Source: Chalara sp. BL73 (lineage: Eukaryota; Ascomycota; Leotiomycetes; Helotiales). From it: a stretch of DNA of 64,000 bases. The notes below the pieces were generated by a model, which saw only the letters and a list, made by a program, of their open reading frames with translations, was not told the origin of the DNA and did not search any database. The stretch covers positions 1-64,000 of the forward strand of contig CAKJVC010000060.1 of NCBI GenBank assembly GCA_918026815.1, written 5' to 3'. Numbering within the stretch: position 1 is the stretch's first letter; each line of letters begins with the position of its first letter. This document shows, one piece after another, positions 1-12,716 of this stretch. The translations under genes were made by a program, and so were the position numbers.

Positions 1-728
1 ACTGAGTGGATTAACCGGCACGTTATGGGGCGGCAAGGGTGCCTCGAGACAGTGGCAAAGGGTCAGAAGGAAAAGAAGCCCGTTGCTGCATTACCACCAC
101 CGCCGTTGGCAGACGCCTCCGCGCCAGCATGGCAACGGTGGGGCAAGATTGCGATGTATGCTGGAGCAGGCGCGGTTGTCGCTGCTGGGGTGCAACTGCA
201 TACATGAAGAGGGAGCAAATCACGGAAGGCTGGTCTTGGGTAGGCTCGCATCTCGAGTTTGTGGGATGTCTGATGAAAGGAGAAGACTTGCGGAAACGAG
301 TCGCGGGGATGGTTAGACTAAATAGAGAGATGAATATTGGATGGAGCAATCTCTATACGCGGTTAGGCAAGCAGGCCGTCAGCAAGGAAACTGGGAGTAT
401 GGTCGGCAGTGTGGTCGGAAACCAGAGGACATTTTGCAATTTGCCGAAAACCGATGGAAAGGAGTTATGGTATGAGGCGATTAATGACGCCGCTAAGGAT
501 GAGATAAATGCACATATAGGTAAGCTGCAAATATTTTCGGGGAGGGAGCCGAAACTAATATGTGTAGGCATGTTCTTCCCAATGGCCAACCCAGCATTTT
601 ACGATTTGTCAGAGCGGGCGAAGAACCTAATTGTGCAATGGTCAGCGAACGACTGGTATGAAACTAGCACAGGGAACAATAATGTATGGGCGATTGAGGA
701 TGCAGTTCTGGAGGATAAGTTGCGATGA
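1..728 (+). CDS. DUF676-type lipase/esterase-like protein, C-terminal part, frameshifted
   Basis: This is the 3' end of a gene that starts outside the window. The upstream frame ends in an Ala/Gly-rich hydrophobic stretch (KIAMYAGAGAVVAAG). The conserved continuation (TEGWSWVGSHLEFVGCL, a segment containing RTFCNLPK, then ERAKNLIVQW) lies in another frame, to the stop at 728. From memory, this block is typical of the C-terminal third of fungal DUF676 proteins, which are alpha/beta-hydrolase-like putative lipases; the catalytic part is not in the window. The two frames rejoin cleanly if one G is added to the GGGG run near 196-199, so there is a one-base deletion there, either a sequencing error or a true break. 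The family name is inferred from the pattern only. Confidence 0.55.
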
Positions 729-2284
729 TCATGTCATGGTGTTTGGGGTGTTGGGAATTGGATGGCGTTCGAGTATTTCACGCAAACCGGAAGGAAATAC
801 CAGCGGATGTCATATTAAATATATAGACAGGGAGTACATTAGAGTCAGAATATGGCGGGAACAGCGCGATTTTGTGCATAGGTTTGAACAATTATTAGGG
901 TTTAATGTGCACATTGAACTCTAGCACCATCGTTTGAGAACTGGATATGATGCTGAGGTAGTGAAATGCGAACAGCGGTTTACATACAAGAACTAAGACT
1001 ATATCAAGCTCACAATGACACTATGAGCAGGCTCAAAACGCAGCAGAAGCCGCTCTGCTATTGAAATTGGACCTAAAATATGATCATGCACAAAAGCACT
1101 TTTTAATCAATAATTAAATCTCTTGCTCCTCAATAGATAACATGTCTTTTGAACTAATTGCAGGCTTCACTTTCGCCACAGATAATTAGCGGCTTAGGTG
1201 GTACCTACATGCACATGCCTCAGGGCAATCGCTGTGGAGAAATGTCTGGGGCAGCTCTAAGCTCATATCTCCTTGGCTGCTGAAAGGGGCTTAAGCGACG
1301 AACAACGGAGGGAACCAATCAGTCTGCAGGTCAGATAAAAACACTTGAGCTGAGGAAACCACTCATCGTCAAAGTTCTCGAGAACAGCGCGTATGCTATA
1401 TTGATGCTTGATGGTGCAGGTTTGATAATGAGATAGCGCAAGACATATAATTGAGCACCATCTGATCCCTTTTCACACCGAATGATATCTCATCGGCTTC
1501 ACCTCGATCACCCTAGGCTCTCATATTCTTCTCCGATGTTCTTTTCAACTGCTCATATATCGGCCTTCTCCTTGCGATCCCTCTCAAACCTGGCCTTGTA
1601 TCTCACCGGGCTCCTCTTCCCGTATCTCGCTCCATGACGGCGCTCAAGCTGCTCTTGCCTGCAGAAACGGCGGCCGCGGAGGTTGCAAGTAGGGAGAGCT
1701 GATGGGCTTCTCAATCACCGTACTGTCGATAAGCAAGAACTGCAGAGCGTATGGCACAGCTTCCAACTCTAGATCTTCCGTGGCCACGGCTTGTCACAGT
1801 CGTGTTGGCTTCCGCTTGTGATGTTCTGGGGACGGGGGATTTGTGGACAATGTTTCCTTTGTGCTTGTTGGGATTGCGGGGTGAAGAGTGGAACGTGAAA
1901 GTGGGCGGATGGACTTTGAAGGTGTAACAGGGTCTGGCTGAAGGGGAGAAGAAGGCTTGAAATTGAGTTCGGAGCGACTTAATGGAGCGTAGGTTGACAA
2001 AGTGCTTTTAGTTGAGCCACTATTGTAAATTATTGTTCAAAACCATTTCGTCGAAAGTGGAGACTTTGACCTGCTACTCCTTATACTTTTTGCTCCCCAA
2101 TTTCCCCTATGTAGCAGCTAAGCATATAGTGTGAAATCTATCAGATGATTCGACTCCGTTAATGAAGATACTTAGATGCCTTTTGTGTCGTTCCTCATTA
2201 CGCCACCAGGGGTGAACTCTCCGCCATCCTACTCCTGCTAAGCACTTCGTAGCCTATAAGCATGATGGTTGATTATAAAAATGT
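729..2284. other. Intergenic, possible small relic on the minus strand
   Basis: No convincing gene is seen. Minus-strand open stretches at about 1490-2000 are locally richer in GC and include a short basic segment (ERRHGARYGKRSPVRYKARF), which could be the tail of a decayed or very small protein gene. The frames are broken and I recognise no family. Confidence 0.3.
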
Positions 2285-3826
2285 TCATAGCTTCGAGAAT
2301 ACTGTTCCAACAGCTCCACTACCCTCAACAAGCGTGCTCTTCTCCCGCACCCAGGCATTGAGTCCTTGTCGGCCATTCTCGACACCTACTCCACTCAATT
2401 TCCATCCTCCCACACTCATCTCCGCTGGACTTTCACCTTGATTCGAATTTCAGCGTCATCCCCGAAAGCAATGTTGACAGTTTCACTTACCCCAAGTATT
2501 GATCCATGTTATTCCGGCTTCTAATTTACTAACCACATCATGACATTGGTTCAGATTCTTTCCAAAGACTCCGCTGCAAGCCCAAGTTTGGTATCATTAG
2601 CTCGTTTTATCACCTCCTCCACACTCTCGTACTCCAAAATGCAGAGAACAGGACCAAAGATCTCTTCGGTCGTAATTTTCATGCTATCTGTGCAGTTCGT
2701 AAACACTGTAGGCTTGACCCAGAATCCATTCTCATATCCTGATGGAACCTTTGGTTTCGAGACTCCGCCGAACAGAAGTTTTGCTTTGTCAGCATTTATT
2801 CCATGAGTGATGTATCCAAGAACTTTCTTGTAATGGACTTCAGAAACCAGAGGGCCGAAATTGCTGTTTGGGTCCATAGGTTCCAATGAGCGAATATACT
2901 CCATCTTCTCAACTAAGCGTTTCTCAAAAGCAGTTTTCATGCTTTTATGAACAAATACCCTGGTGCCATTCGTACACACTTGTCCTGTCGAAAAGAAGTT
3001 TGCCATCATAGCTCCGTCTACTGCATTATCCAGATCTGTGTCTGGCAGAATGATGCATGGGCTCTTGCCTCCGAGTTCCATAGTAATATATTTCATCCCT
3101 CCGCTGCTGAAGCCGCGACTTTCTGTCCCGTTGAGACCTGACCTGTAAAGCTCACTTTCGCAATCCCGGGATGAGCAGTCAGATATCCTCCCACGGCGCC
3201 ATCTCCATGCACAATGTTGAAGACTCCAGGGGTACTCCAGCTTCTCTGTATATCTGTGCCAGTATTTGACCGTGCAGAGGTGTCACTTCTGATGGTTTAT
3301 ACACCATACAGTTACCAGCTGCTAAGCAAGGTGCGGACTTCCATAACGCTATTTGGATAGGATAATTCCATGCTCCAATTCCTGCGCATACACCTAATGC
3401 CTCTTTCTTGGTATATATCCACGCGTCTGATCTCAATTGAGTTGTCTCGCCATTCATGCCACCACTTGCTACCAAATTGGCAAAGTATTCCAATGTATCT
3501 GCCCTGGTCACCACATCAACCGTGCTCGTTTCTGAGAACGGTTTACCAGTATCATAGGTTTCGATTTTGGCGATATCATCGTTGCGCGCGCGTAGAAGCT
3601 CTACGGCCTTGAGGAGAATGCGGGAACGAATTAGAGGTGGTGTTTGAGACCAATATGGGAAGGCTTTCTGTGCTGAAGCTACAGCGGAATCGATGTCTTG
3701 TTCTGAGGCCGTTTGTATTTCTGCCAGGGGTTTTGCAGTGGAGGGGTCAATTGATTTGAATGTCTTGCCAGATGTTGCTATCTGGACTTTGCCATCATAG
3801 TAGAGCTGCTGTGTAGGATACTGCAT
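2285..3826 (-). pseudogene. badA: Betaine-aldehyde dehydrogenase (badA-like) with three 1-bp deletions
   Basis: This NAD(P)-dependent aldehyde dehydrogenase would oxidise betaine aldehyde to glycine betaine, the second step of choline oxidation. The start is ATG at 3826. Visible family marks are the AWNYPIQIALWK core, the glutamate motif (MELGGKSP), the active-site cysteine in GQVCTNGTR, and the C-terminal EEIFGPV and SVGGWK segments. One intron interrupts the last part (GTAAGT donor near 2494, exon resumes near 2446) and the stop is at 2285, giving about 495 residues, normal for the family. Homology jumps frame three times: near 3229-3232 (CCCC in the coding strand), near 3097-3102 and near 2571-2573. 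Each is repaired by one extra base in a G or C run, and the amino acids on both sides stay highly conserved. It is either a very recent pseudogene or a stretch of poor sequence. It is divergently paired with choline oxidase. Confidence 0.8.
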
Positions 3827-4665
3827 CGTGGACGAGGCCCGTTGGTGTGAGGGTAGCTTGCTGGTGGTGGTATTCGTCAGCGGCGAAGCAATAGAGACAG
3901 CAGATTAAGCTCTCAGACTGATCACACTGGTTGTCTCAAGCTGCGGAGGAGCCAGCTCTCTGGCGTTTTCGCGTCAAGGTCTGCGTTACCCTAACAGGGA
4001 AGATTTGTTCAAGATTTGCAAAGCAATCGGGGTCGGATGATCTCATCGTTTGAGGTCGGTGAGACCGGTTATCTGTGGCAGGCCAAAGATTATCCCGTGT
4101 TCGGCATGGTCGGACCCCTATAGGATTGTTTTACAGGGCTCATAATTGGTCCCCAGGGTCGACTACAGGGTTGATAACAGTGGGTTTTGGACAAGGTTTA
4201 CTGTGGCACTGCAGTGCTGTACCGCATTGTGCAGTATGGTCTGTTATCGGCTGATGCACGCTAGAGCCATTCTCGAAAAAGATCCATTCTCTCTACACTT
4301 ATCCACCACCAGGCCACGCTATCCCAAATCATGGTTTGCCTTGCAAGGAAGTACTGTAAGTACTACAAGAACGGTCAGTATTTCCTCCTTGTCACTTTTC
4401 ACTATGCCGTTGTCCGATTTCTCAGCCGAGTTTCTTGATAGCAGATCTGCGTGACTCGTGGCTCCCCCAGCATCGCCCAAACTTAATATTGAACCAAGCT
4501 CCAGATAGCTGCCGCCTGCGGTTTAATGCTACGGACTTTTCGTACTCCTCACTGAAGAGCAAAGAGTTACCCAACGCGGAGAAACTCTTGTGTCAAGGAA
4601 TTGTCAATTGAATGATCAACGTCTAACAGGATCAAATTTCCTAAACATTAGTTCTAGATTTCAAC
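3827..4665. promoter_or_regulatory. Divergent promoter region between badA- and choA-like genes
   Basis: This 839-bp spacer separates the start codons of the two divergently transcribed betaine-synthesis genes. No coding sequence is recognised. A shared promoter is inferred from the head-to-head layout; no specific binding site was identified. Confidence 0.5.
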
Positions 4666-6369
4666 ATGACTACCGATATTATCTCGTCTTCCCACGTGAA
4701 GGACTTTGACTATGTTATTGTCGGTGGAGGCACAGCTGGCTGTGTTATTGCTAGCAGACTCTCTGAATATCTGCCAAACAAGAAGATCCTCTTGGTAGAG
4801 GCTGGTCCTAGCGATTTCAACGACGATCGAGTTCTGAAGCTCAAAGAATGGCTAACATTGCTTGGTGGGGAGCTGGACTACGACTATGGCACCACAGAGC
4901 AGCCCAATGGTAAGTCAGAACACACTGTGGTAACAAGGAAATAATGATTGTGCTAGGAAACTCACATATCAGGCACTCAAGGGCTAAAGTCCTTGGTGGT
5001 TGTTCATCACACAACACTCTAATCTCCTTCCGACCATTTGAATATGATATGCAGATATGGGAAAGCTTGGGATGCAAAGGGTGGAATTTCAAGACCATGA
5101 TGCGTCTCATCGACAACCTGCGGAACACATTTCAGCCAGTTCATCCAAGGCATAGAAACCAAGTCTGCAAAGACTGGGTTGAAGCATGCTCCACCGCTCT
5201 CGAAATTCCAATCATTAAAGACTTTAACAAGGAGATCAAAGAAACAGGAAGCTTACAGCAAGGAGTGGGATTCTTCTCAGTGTCATATAACCCAGATGAT
5301 GGGCGCCGGAGCTCTGCTTCAGTAGCTTATATCCATCCCATCTTCCGGGGAGAGGAGAAGCGACCAAATCTCACAATCCTCACCAATGCCTGGGTGAGTA
5401 GGCTCAATATCACTGACAAAACGGTGAAGAGCGTGGATTTAAGCCTGAAATCTGGCGAGAAGTTCACAATCGCTCCTAAGATCGAGACCATTCTCTGTGC
5501 TGGGGCCGTCGACACCTGCCGTCTCATGCTCCTCTCAGGAATTGCCCTAAGCAACAATTAGATGACCTTTCTGTCCCCGTAACCCACGATTTACCCGGTG
5601 TAGGCGAGAACCTGCTCGACCACCCCGAATCCATCATCATGTGGGAACTTAACGCTCCAATCCCACCGCAAACTACCATGGACTCAGACGCTGGAATCTT
5701 CCTCCGTCGCGAGATCAAGGACGCCGCAACATCCAACACAGACCCAGCATTGAACCCTAAGAATATTCCCGATGACCGCATTGCCGACATTATGATGCAC
5801 TGCTACCAGATCCCTTTCTGTCTCAACACCGTGCGTCTAGGCTACGATGCGCCAATAAATGCTTTTTGTATGACACCGAACATCCCGCGTCCCAGATCCG
5901 CGGCCGTATCTTCCTTACCTCCAGTGATCCCTCCGTTAAGCCGTCCCTTGATTTCCGTTATTTCACCGATCCAGAAGGCTATGATGCCGCCACAATCGTT
6001 GCCGGTCTGCGTGCAGCACGCGAAGTTGCCAAACAAGCACCTTTTTCCAATTGGCTCGTCCGTGAGGTTGCTCCTGGACCGAAAGTCCAAACTGACGAGG
6101 AACTTTCTGAGTATGGACGACGTGTGGCGCATACCGTGTATCATCCCGCTGGAACCACGAAGATGGGCGCCGCGGACGACGAGATGGCAGTTGTGGATCC
6201 CGAGCTAAAGGTTAGGGGCCTAAAAGGCGTCAGAGTTGCGGATGCAGGAATCTTCCCTACGATGACAACTATCAACCCGATGTTGACTGTATTGGCAGTT
6301 GGGGAGAGGGCAGCGGAACTGATTGCCTTTGATGCTGGATGGAGAGGGGATGGCCGTGCCAGACTCTAG
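4666..6369 (+). pseudogene. choA: Choline oxidase, GMC oxidoreductase (choA-like), with two 1-bp deletions
   Basis: This FAD enzyme oxidises choline to betaine aldehyde and on to glycine betaine. The ATG at 4666 precedes an N-terminal dinucleotide-binding motif (VGGGTAGCVIASRLSE) and LVEAGP. A short intron (GTAAGT donor after EQPNG, about 4911-4961) leads into LGGCSSHN, where choline oxidases carry the FAD-linking histidine region. The C-terminal GMC motifs are present (VYHPAGTTKMG with the catalytic His, and MTTINPMLTVLAVGERAAELI). Protein length would be about 550 residues. The frame shifts twice by -1, near 5543-5547 (LLSGIG-P region) and near 5897-5903 (before GRIFLTSSDPS); one added G and one added C restore continuity. 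No stop or missense damage to active-site residues is seen. Pairing with the badA-like gene supports the choline oxidase call over other GMC enzymes. Confidence 0.8.
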
Positions 6370-9300
6370 GCTTACATTAAATATGAGATATGCTAGGTTT
6401 AGCATTTAATCTTCATACTATTCAGAGGCGTATGTAAACCACTTGGTAGGATGGCGGATGCCTTTTCGATAAAGGAGAACATTTGTTTCTATATTAAGCT
6501 ATAGCTTCGAATCACAGAATTCCATTCATGCCTAAGATAAGGCATAATGGCAGAAAATTGCACTCCTTTGTATGAATAGCTCAGCTCGATTCACTCCTCG
6601 TGTACCTTCTTTCTTGATCATAGAGATTACGACAAACTCTTTATAGTCATAACCATAAGCAAATCTCGTTCAGTCTTGCAGCAGAGTGTATCACTTTTCT
6701 TATTAAGGAGCATTCACATTATTAATCGGATTGAATAAGTTCTCGCTGATCACGGTTTTACAAGCTTCTAGGAAATGTGTAAAGAATTGGCACACATAGT
6801 TGTTCGAAGGGCGACTCAGTAAATATGATTCATCAATTAGTGGTCTCGAAGTTCTGTCTACTAAATACACATCTGCTTCCGCAGTAAAACGCCGATTATC
6901 CATTCCGCCCTCCTTCCTGTGTGCGGTGATATATACAGCCATTCAAAAGTCGATATGAACGCCGTCATCCTAAGAAGCTATTATATCCCCACGCTATGCA
7001 TTACAACCATCTTATTTTGTCCCCAAATCCAACACAGTCTCTTCTCTTTTGCCCAATTAATATTCAATCTTTAGTATTGAAATCCGCCATAGTTCGAATG
7101 TCTTCCCTGGTTGGGGTGGTTGTACACAGTGCTTGTATAGTCAGTATCTTGATAGATAGTAGTTCGTCGATCATCGCCGCAACATTAATGGAAGATATCA
7201 AGAACAGCAAACGCAACAGAGGAAATATATTATTCAATCCAAATTCCGAACTGTTCTTGTCAAGCAACTGTGTTTCCTCTCGGAGTGTGGTTTGATGCAG
7301 CCGAAGCAGCAGAATGGGGAATCAACAATGGGCTAGTAATCGGCCAGAGATATATTGGAAGTGTCGAACCACACCAGGACAAAAACCAGCAGGTCCCAAT
7401 TTCCTCTCTACCATAGGGACTTCTAGGTTCTCAATTTGAATTCGTGAGAGTTAAAACGAAACCATGGGAGGACAAAAACGGATATGCCCGGATGCCCACG
7501 GAGCTGTGGTCGACAAATATAGCACAAAGGTAATAGTGGAAATCGCTGCTTTTGGTATTGATTCGTCTTCTGTTAACCGTTATTGGGTCATCTATCTGAT
7601 CAGGTCTATTCATCACTCGCCTGTCAAATTAACCCAAGATAACGCAGACCGTGGCATATGAACAGAACCAAAGTCCTCGAAATGTCTCTCCTGTCAAGCC
7701 TTGAAAGATATAGTATCTATTAGCTTTTGTCATTCTCATAAAGTTTTATTTCAAATCGAAACCACAAAATGGCCGCCGCAGTCACAGGGGCAGTTGCTGA
7801 CGAACCCCAGAACATGACACCTGGTACGACTCGGCTTTTTGGAAGTGAGGTTTATCTTTGTAATGTATCAGATATATGGCTTCACAGTAAGACAGGATTA
7901 GCCGATAAATGTTGTACATATAGGTGGTAGACGTCCTGACGAGAATAGTACATCTAATGATCAACATATTCTGGTCCTACAGCCGTCAGTCAGTAGCAAT
8001 AACCCCTTGGTAACCCTTCTTCTTCGTGTCAAAAAGCTTGACTGCTAACTTTGATGAAGAACTGGACTATGTAGAGGAAGTCGAGAGTTATATCCATCAC
8101 TCTGTTTTGGTGCAAACTCGACCTCGTTACCCTTCTCTCCGGCAGTTATGACGACAGGCCGCTGAATGTTTCATCCTGTCCTCTCTTCTTTGCACAGGAG
8201 CTGTGCGCCTTGACCAATATTTACAAATGAGGTCTCCAAAGGTTTTGGGGAAATAGACAAAGTTTGTCATTATTTTTGATTCCAAAGGGTGCCTACGGCG
8301 ATCACTCCTGCCATATACATCGGCTCTGGTTTGGGAGTTGGTGAACACGATTGAACCTGCCGCTGCACCCAGGCAGGAGACCACGAACTCGTGTATAGTC
8401 AAAGATATCGCAGACACCTGCCGGCAGTGTATGCTGTCATAGATGGATGTGGCCCTCTTAGCATGTGTGTTGAATTGGATGACACTGCTCAGATCCTAGA
8501 TCAACATACCTTACAGGTACTTTTCACAACCACAGATTATCAAGGCTGTAGCCTTGCCAACACTTATAGTATTTCATTGGCTCTCTGCTCTCTAGGATAT
8601 TTAATGTAGTTTACCCAGATCATGATCATGCGAATAAAAGTTTGGTCCACTCTTATCTTGCTCCATGTCAAGGTATGCGATCGCTAGATGTTCCTCTCGG
8701 ATAGTGCGAATAGAGCTGAAATTCCAAAGTCCTGCTATAGACCTGTCTAATGATACCGCATGTCCGTGATCATAGTCGTATACCACGTCAGTTGACACAG
8801 TACGCTAGGTATCTTGTAGTGAGCAATTGATCGACGAAATCCCAAAGTAGTACTGAATGAAACCGATTTTAGTGGAGACTCGAAAGATAGACGCCGATGC
8901 TCGAATCTGTAGATCCCATCATAAATCTTTGTGGCCGTCTAAAAGCGCCGCCACCCTACCCATAACCACGCCATGTGCATCTATCGCAATCGTGTTCCAG
9001 CCCCGTGGCCGGAAAAAAACTCGAAGGAGAGTGTGCGATCAAGAAATAGCTGAAACTTGATGAGATTTCGCTACTCGTACAAAACATATCTCGTAGAAGG
9101 CAAATGTTGAAGGTTGAAGCCGTGATGGTTGTTGTTATAGAGCTTCCGAATGCCCAAAGAACTCACTACGGGTTTATTATAGGCCGTTAACTAAGAGTTT
9201 CAAAGGCACACTTCAGAACTCGCAGATTTAATTTACCGATGGTCACAGTATACATTAAGATGAATGATGATCTCCTTGAAAATGCAGAGCATTGACCGTT

Positions 9301-10112
9301 CGTCTTCTGCTTGAATTGTCGTGCATCACCTAGTACCGTCATAACGCCGTACTATCCAGCAGATGTAGTCACGTCTCACACGCACATGGTGAAAAGGAGA
9401 AGCCTGAGTATCTTCACTTCTTGTAAAATGTTTGAATATTCCACGTTCCAGCAGCTATCAGCAAGGTCAATGCTTTCAAGATCCTAAGCTAGTGACTGTT
9501 CAGGTCGCTTGGAACGCAAATGACTAAGGCCACCAAATTTTCTGAGAAATAATGTAATCCACCATTGTTATAAAAGTACTGGGAGTCCAAATTTTTAGGA
9601 GTGTTCTCAGCTTCCCATACAGAAGCACTTCTTATTGTTCACGACTTCCACGACTTTCGGTGACATGTTGAAAACTAGTGTATCTGTTGGCCTTACTAGA
9701 ATTAAAGCATATGAAGATCCTGAATCACTGTCTCATTTTTGATACGGCCTCGGTAGATTCAGTCTCTATCAAATTAAATCTCCCTGTCGTCTTGAACCGG
9801 CAGCTGGTGAAGTCTGCGCTGAGCCCCATCGCCAAGACACTTGTGACTGCGCCTCCACTACCCTTGCTCCGCCCCAATCATTCTGAGTGCACTGCTTCAT
9901 CGCCTTTCATCTAACAAGTTGGTCAGTTAGTTATCTTGTCTACTCTGTTTCCTCGTCGTATTTCACCATCACTCACTGTTTTGGTCGTAGTTTCGCCCCT
10001 CATCTTGATTTGATTCACACCACACCGCGACTTGTTCCGCCTAGCGATTGACGCTGGTAGCTTTACATCAACAGCATGTCTTCTAACCGGCAGCCAACAG
10101 ACATTAGGGACA
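6370..10112. other. Gene-poor region, no recognised gene
   Basis: There are 3.7 kb of mostly AT-rich DNA without a supportable gene. An ATG in good context at 7769 opens a short frame (MAAAVTGAVADEP, then TPGTTRLFG) that faintly recalls the N-terminus of MFS transporters of the HOL1 kind. It ends after about 50 codons and no membrane segments follow, so at best it is a relic. The stretch just before 10113 is pyrimidine-rich and could be the promoter of the TPR gene. Confidence 0.4.
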
Positions 10113-11862
10113 ATGGACCGCATCGAATCCCTGGCCACGAATCAAAAAATGCGGGCTGAAGCAGAGCAGACGCTGCAGGAAAACCTGAAAGCACATGGTC
10201 CAGAGCATAAATCAACTCTGGATGCGGCTCACGGCCTGGGCAATCTCTATGCGAATCAGGGCAGACTTGATGAAGCGGAGAAGATGTATCGAGAAGCGCT
10301 GCAAGGATATGAAAAGACATTCGGTCTTGATCATGTGTCAACCCTGTCTACTGTCAACAATCTGGCTCTTCTCTGCGCAGATCAGGATAAGCTATCCGAA
10401 GCAGAGAAGTTATATCAGCGCGCACTGCAAGAAAAGGAAAAAGCACTTGGAAAAAACCATGTAGACACTTTAGATACTGTTCACAACTTGGGCATCCTTT
10501 ATGTAAAATTAGGCAACCTAGTCAAGGCAGGAGGGGTTTATTTGCGCGCACTGCAAGGATACGAGAAGGCACTTGGCCTGGAACATCAATCAACTTTAGA
10601 CACGGTTAACGCTTTGGGCACCGTCTATATGGGCCTACATAAGTTAGACAAAGCGGAGAAAATGTACCGGCGAGCACTGCAGGGAAAAGAAAAGACACTT
10701 GGTCCAGAAAATACATCAACTCTCAATACTGTCGAAAATTTGGGTATTCTCTACATGGGGCAAAACAGGCCGGCCGAAGCAGAGGATATGTGCAGGCGCG
10801 CACTACAAGGCAAGGAAAGAACACTCGGTTCAGAACACATGTCAACTCTCAGTGCTGTCCATAACTTAGCCAATGTCTACAATGATCAAGGAAAGCTAGA
10901 TGAGGCCGAAGAGTTATTTCTGCGTGCTATGCATGGACGAGAAAAGATATTTGGTCTAGAGCATACATCAAATCTAAAAACTGCTTAGAGCTTGTGTAGT
11001 GTCTATCTTGCTAAGCGTAAGCTAGCTGATGCAGAGGAATTGTGCCGACAGGTACTTCAAGGATACGAAAATATCCTAGGACCAATGTACACATTAACTT
11101 TAAGCACACTAAGCAACTTGGGTCTTATTTACGAGGAGCAAGATAAACTGGCAGAGGCAGAGGAGGTTTATTTGCGTGTACTTCAAGAAAAGGAAAAGAC
11201 ACTGGGTGAAAAGCATGTTTCTACGCTATCTACTGTCAACAACTTGAGCACTCTTTATCATAAACAAAATAAGCTGGCGGAGGCAGAGATTATTTGCCAT
11301 CGTGCACTCGAAGGATACAAACACTCACTAGGCCCAAATCGCTCAACTCTAGGCGCAGTCAATAACCTGGGAATTTTATCAAAGTGAAAAGTGCTTGATT
11401 GCTTTTCTAATAAGAGAAAACGAGTGATATATACATATTGTAGGCTGAGACCAAACCTATTCTGTACAGTGATCACATGACAGTTCAAGTAACACATGTA
11501 GCCTTCAACAAATTTTGTGTCAGAGTTTGAACAAGTTAGAAGAGGCAGAGGAGATGTATCAATACGCATTGCAAGGATTCGAAAGTACCCTCGGTGTCGA
11601 ACAAACCGCAACTTACAGATCAGCTTTGAATACCCTCCAAAATTTAGGCGTCCTCTATAAACTCCAAGGCAAGCTAGATGAAGCGGAGCAAGCATTTTCA
11701 AAAGCCCTTGACGAGTTTCAGGCTCTCTTTGGACCCAGTCATGAGATTTGTAACCGTATCACTTGGCGTCTGCTCTTGCTTCGGTCTGGTGAATCTTGTA
11801 ATGGCCCTTCTATCAATGGTGTAACTGCGGCGGGGAATTTGAAGAGTACCATGACAGACTAG
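10113..11862 (+). pseudogene. Kinesin-light-chain-type TPR array protein with in-frame TAG
   Basis: About twelve tandem tetratricopeptide repeats of 42 residues follow the pattern G-x-x-H-x-(S/T)-T-L-x-T-V-x-N-L-x-x-L-Y ... L-x-E-A-E-x-x-Y-x-R-A-L-x-G-x-E-K-x-L. This is the TPR_10/TPR_12 type used as the sensor end of fungal NLR (NACHT or NB-ARC) proteins and in kinesin light chains. The start is taken at ATG 10113 (MDRIESLATNQK); no nucleotide-binding or effector domain is visible upstream, so this may be a C-terminal fragment. An in-frame TAG at 10986-10988 interrupts repeat 7 and the frame continues unchanged after it, consistent with CAG to TAG. At about 11378-11515 the frame is lost and regained, either by an intron of roughly 125 bp (GTGAAA donor) or by an insertion. 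The last repeats end at 11862. Probably a recent pseudogene or an allele of an allorecognition gene. Confidence 0.75.
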
Positions 11863-11994
11863 GAGGAACAGCAATGGAAAACGTCTACTACCCGTAATGT
11901 AATCCGCACAAGTATGAGATGTGAATCTTATTTCCGTCAGACATCATTAATATTTACCGATTTACCATAGAGAGTGTGAATTCTAGATTATGTA

Positions 11995-12646
11995 AACGGC
12001 AAATATCTCATATACCACAAAAAAGTGATCATGTTTCTTATATACCATACTTTTTTTGACAAATATCTCATATACCACCTTTTGTCTCTTGGCGCAAAAC
12101 AGTAGTATTTCAGATACTTATTGACAAAACAATGATATATAAGAAACACTTATATATCTTATATACCATTATTTTATCGCGCTGTACCGACACACGCTAC
12201 AGCAATACGACACACGCTGCAACAATACAACATATGCTGCAGCGAACACTGTAACAATAGTATTACTATAAAGTGTATTACTGCGTATGCATTATATTGC
12301 TACAACATGTATTATATAGCTATAATATATGTTGTATTGCTACAGCGTATGTTACGACACGCTGTAGCGATACACGCTGTAACGATACACGCTATAATAA
12401 TAGTATTAATATAGTCTGTATTGCTACAGCGTCTATTGTATTATACAGCGTATATTGTTACAGTTTATGTTGTTATAGTATGTGTTGCTATAGTGTGTGT
12501 CGTTCTAACGTGTATTACAGGCTTTACAGTGAGTGTTGACATATATCTCATATACCATAAAAGTGGTATATGAGATATTCGTCAAAAAAAGTATGGTATA
12601 TGAGATATTCGTCAACAAAAGTATGGTATATGAGATATTTGCCGTT
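11995..12646. mobile_element. MITE-like element with 23-bp TIRs and subterminal repeats
   Basis: The left end (11995-12017, AACGGCAAATATC...) and the right end (12624-12646) are exact inverted repeats of 23 bp. Just inside each end the motif TATACCA recurs three times at 30-bp spacing (12011, 12041, 12071 and, inverted, 12564, 12594, 12624). The middle (about 12180-12520) is made of degenerate 15-18-bp units of the type ACACGCTGTAGCAATAC, first in one orientation and then in the other, so a single strand could fold into a long hairpin. No coding capacity. A target-site duplication is not clear. It lies between the TPR gene and the HET gene. Confidence 0.75.
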
Positions 12647-12716
12647 ATATAAAACCTTACAATATCTTTCTTCTGAAAACATGAATGATCCGTCCAATCC
12701 GTCAGGCCATCCCTTT

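Noticed and set aside
7769..7930. MFS transporter start (TPGTTRLFG)
   Set aside because: Only about 30 residues look like the family, a stop follows, and no membrane segments are found downstream.
12180..12520. CRISPR-like array of short repeats
   Set aside because: Units are degenerate, lack regular spacers, change orientation, and lie inside a MITE-like element in a fungal genome.
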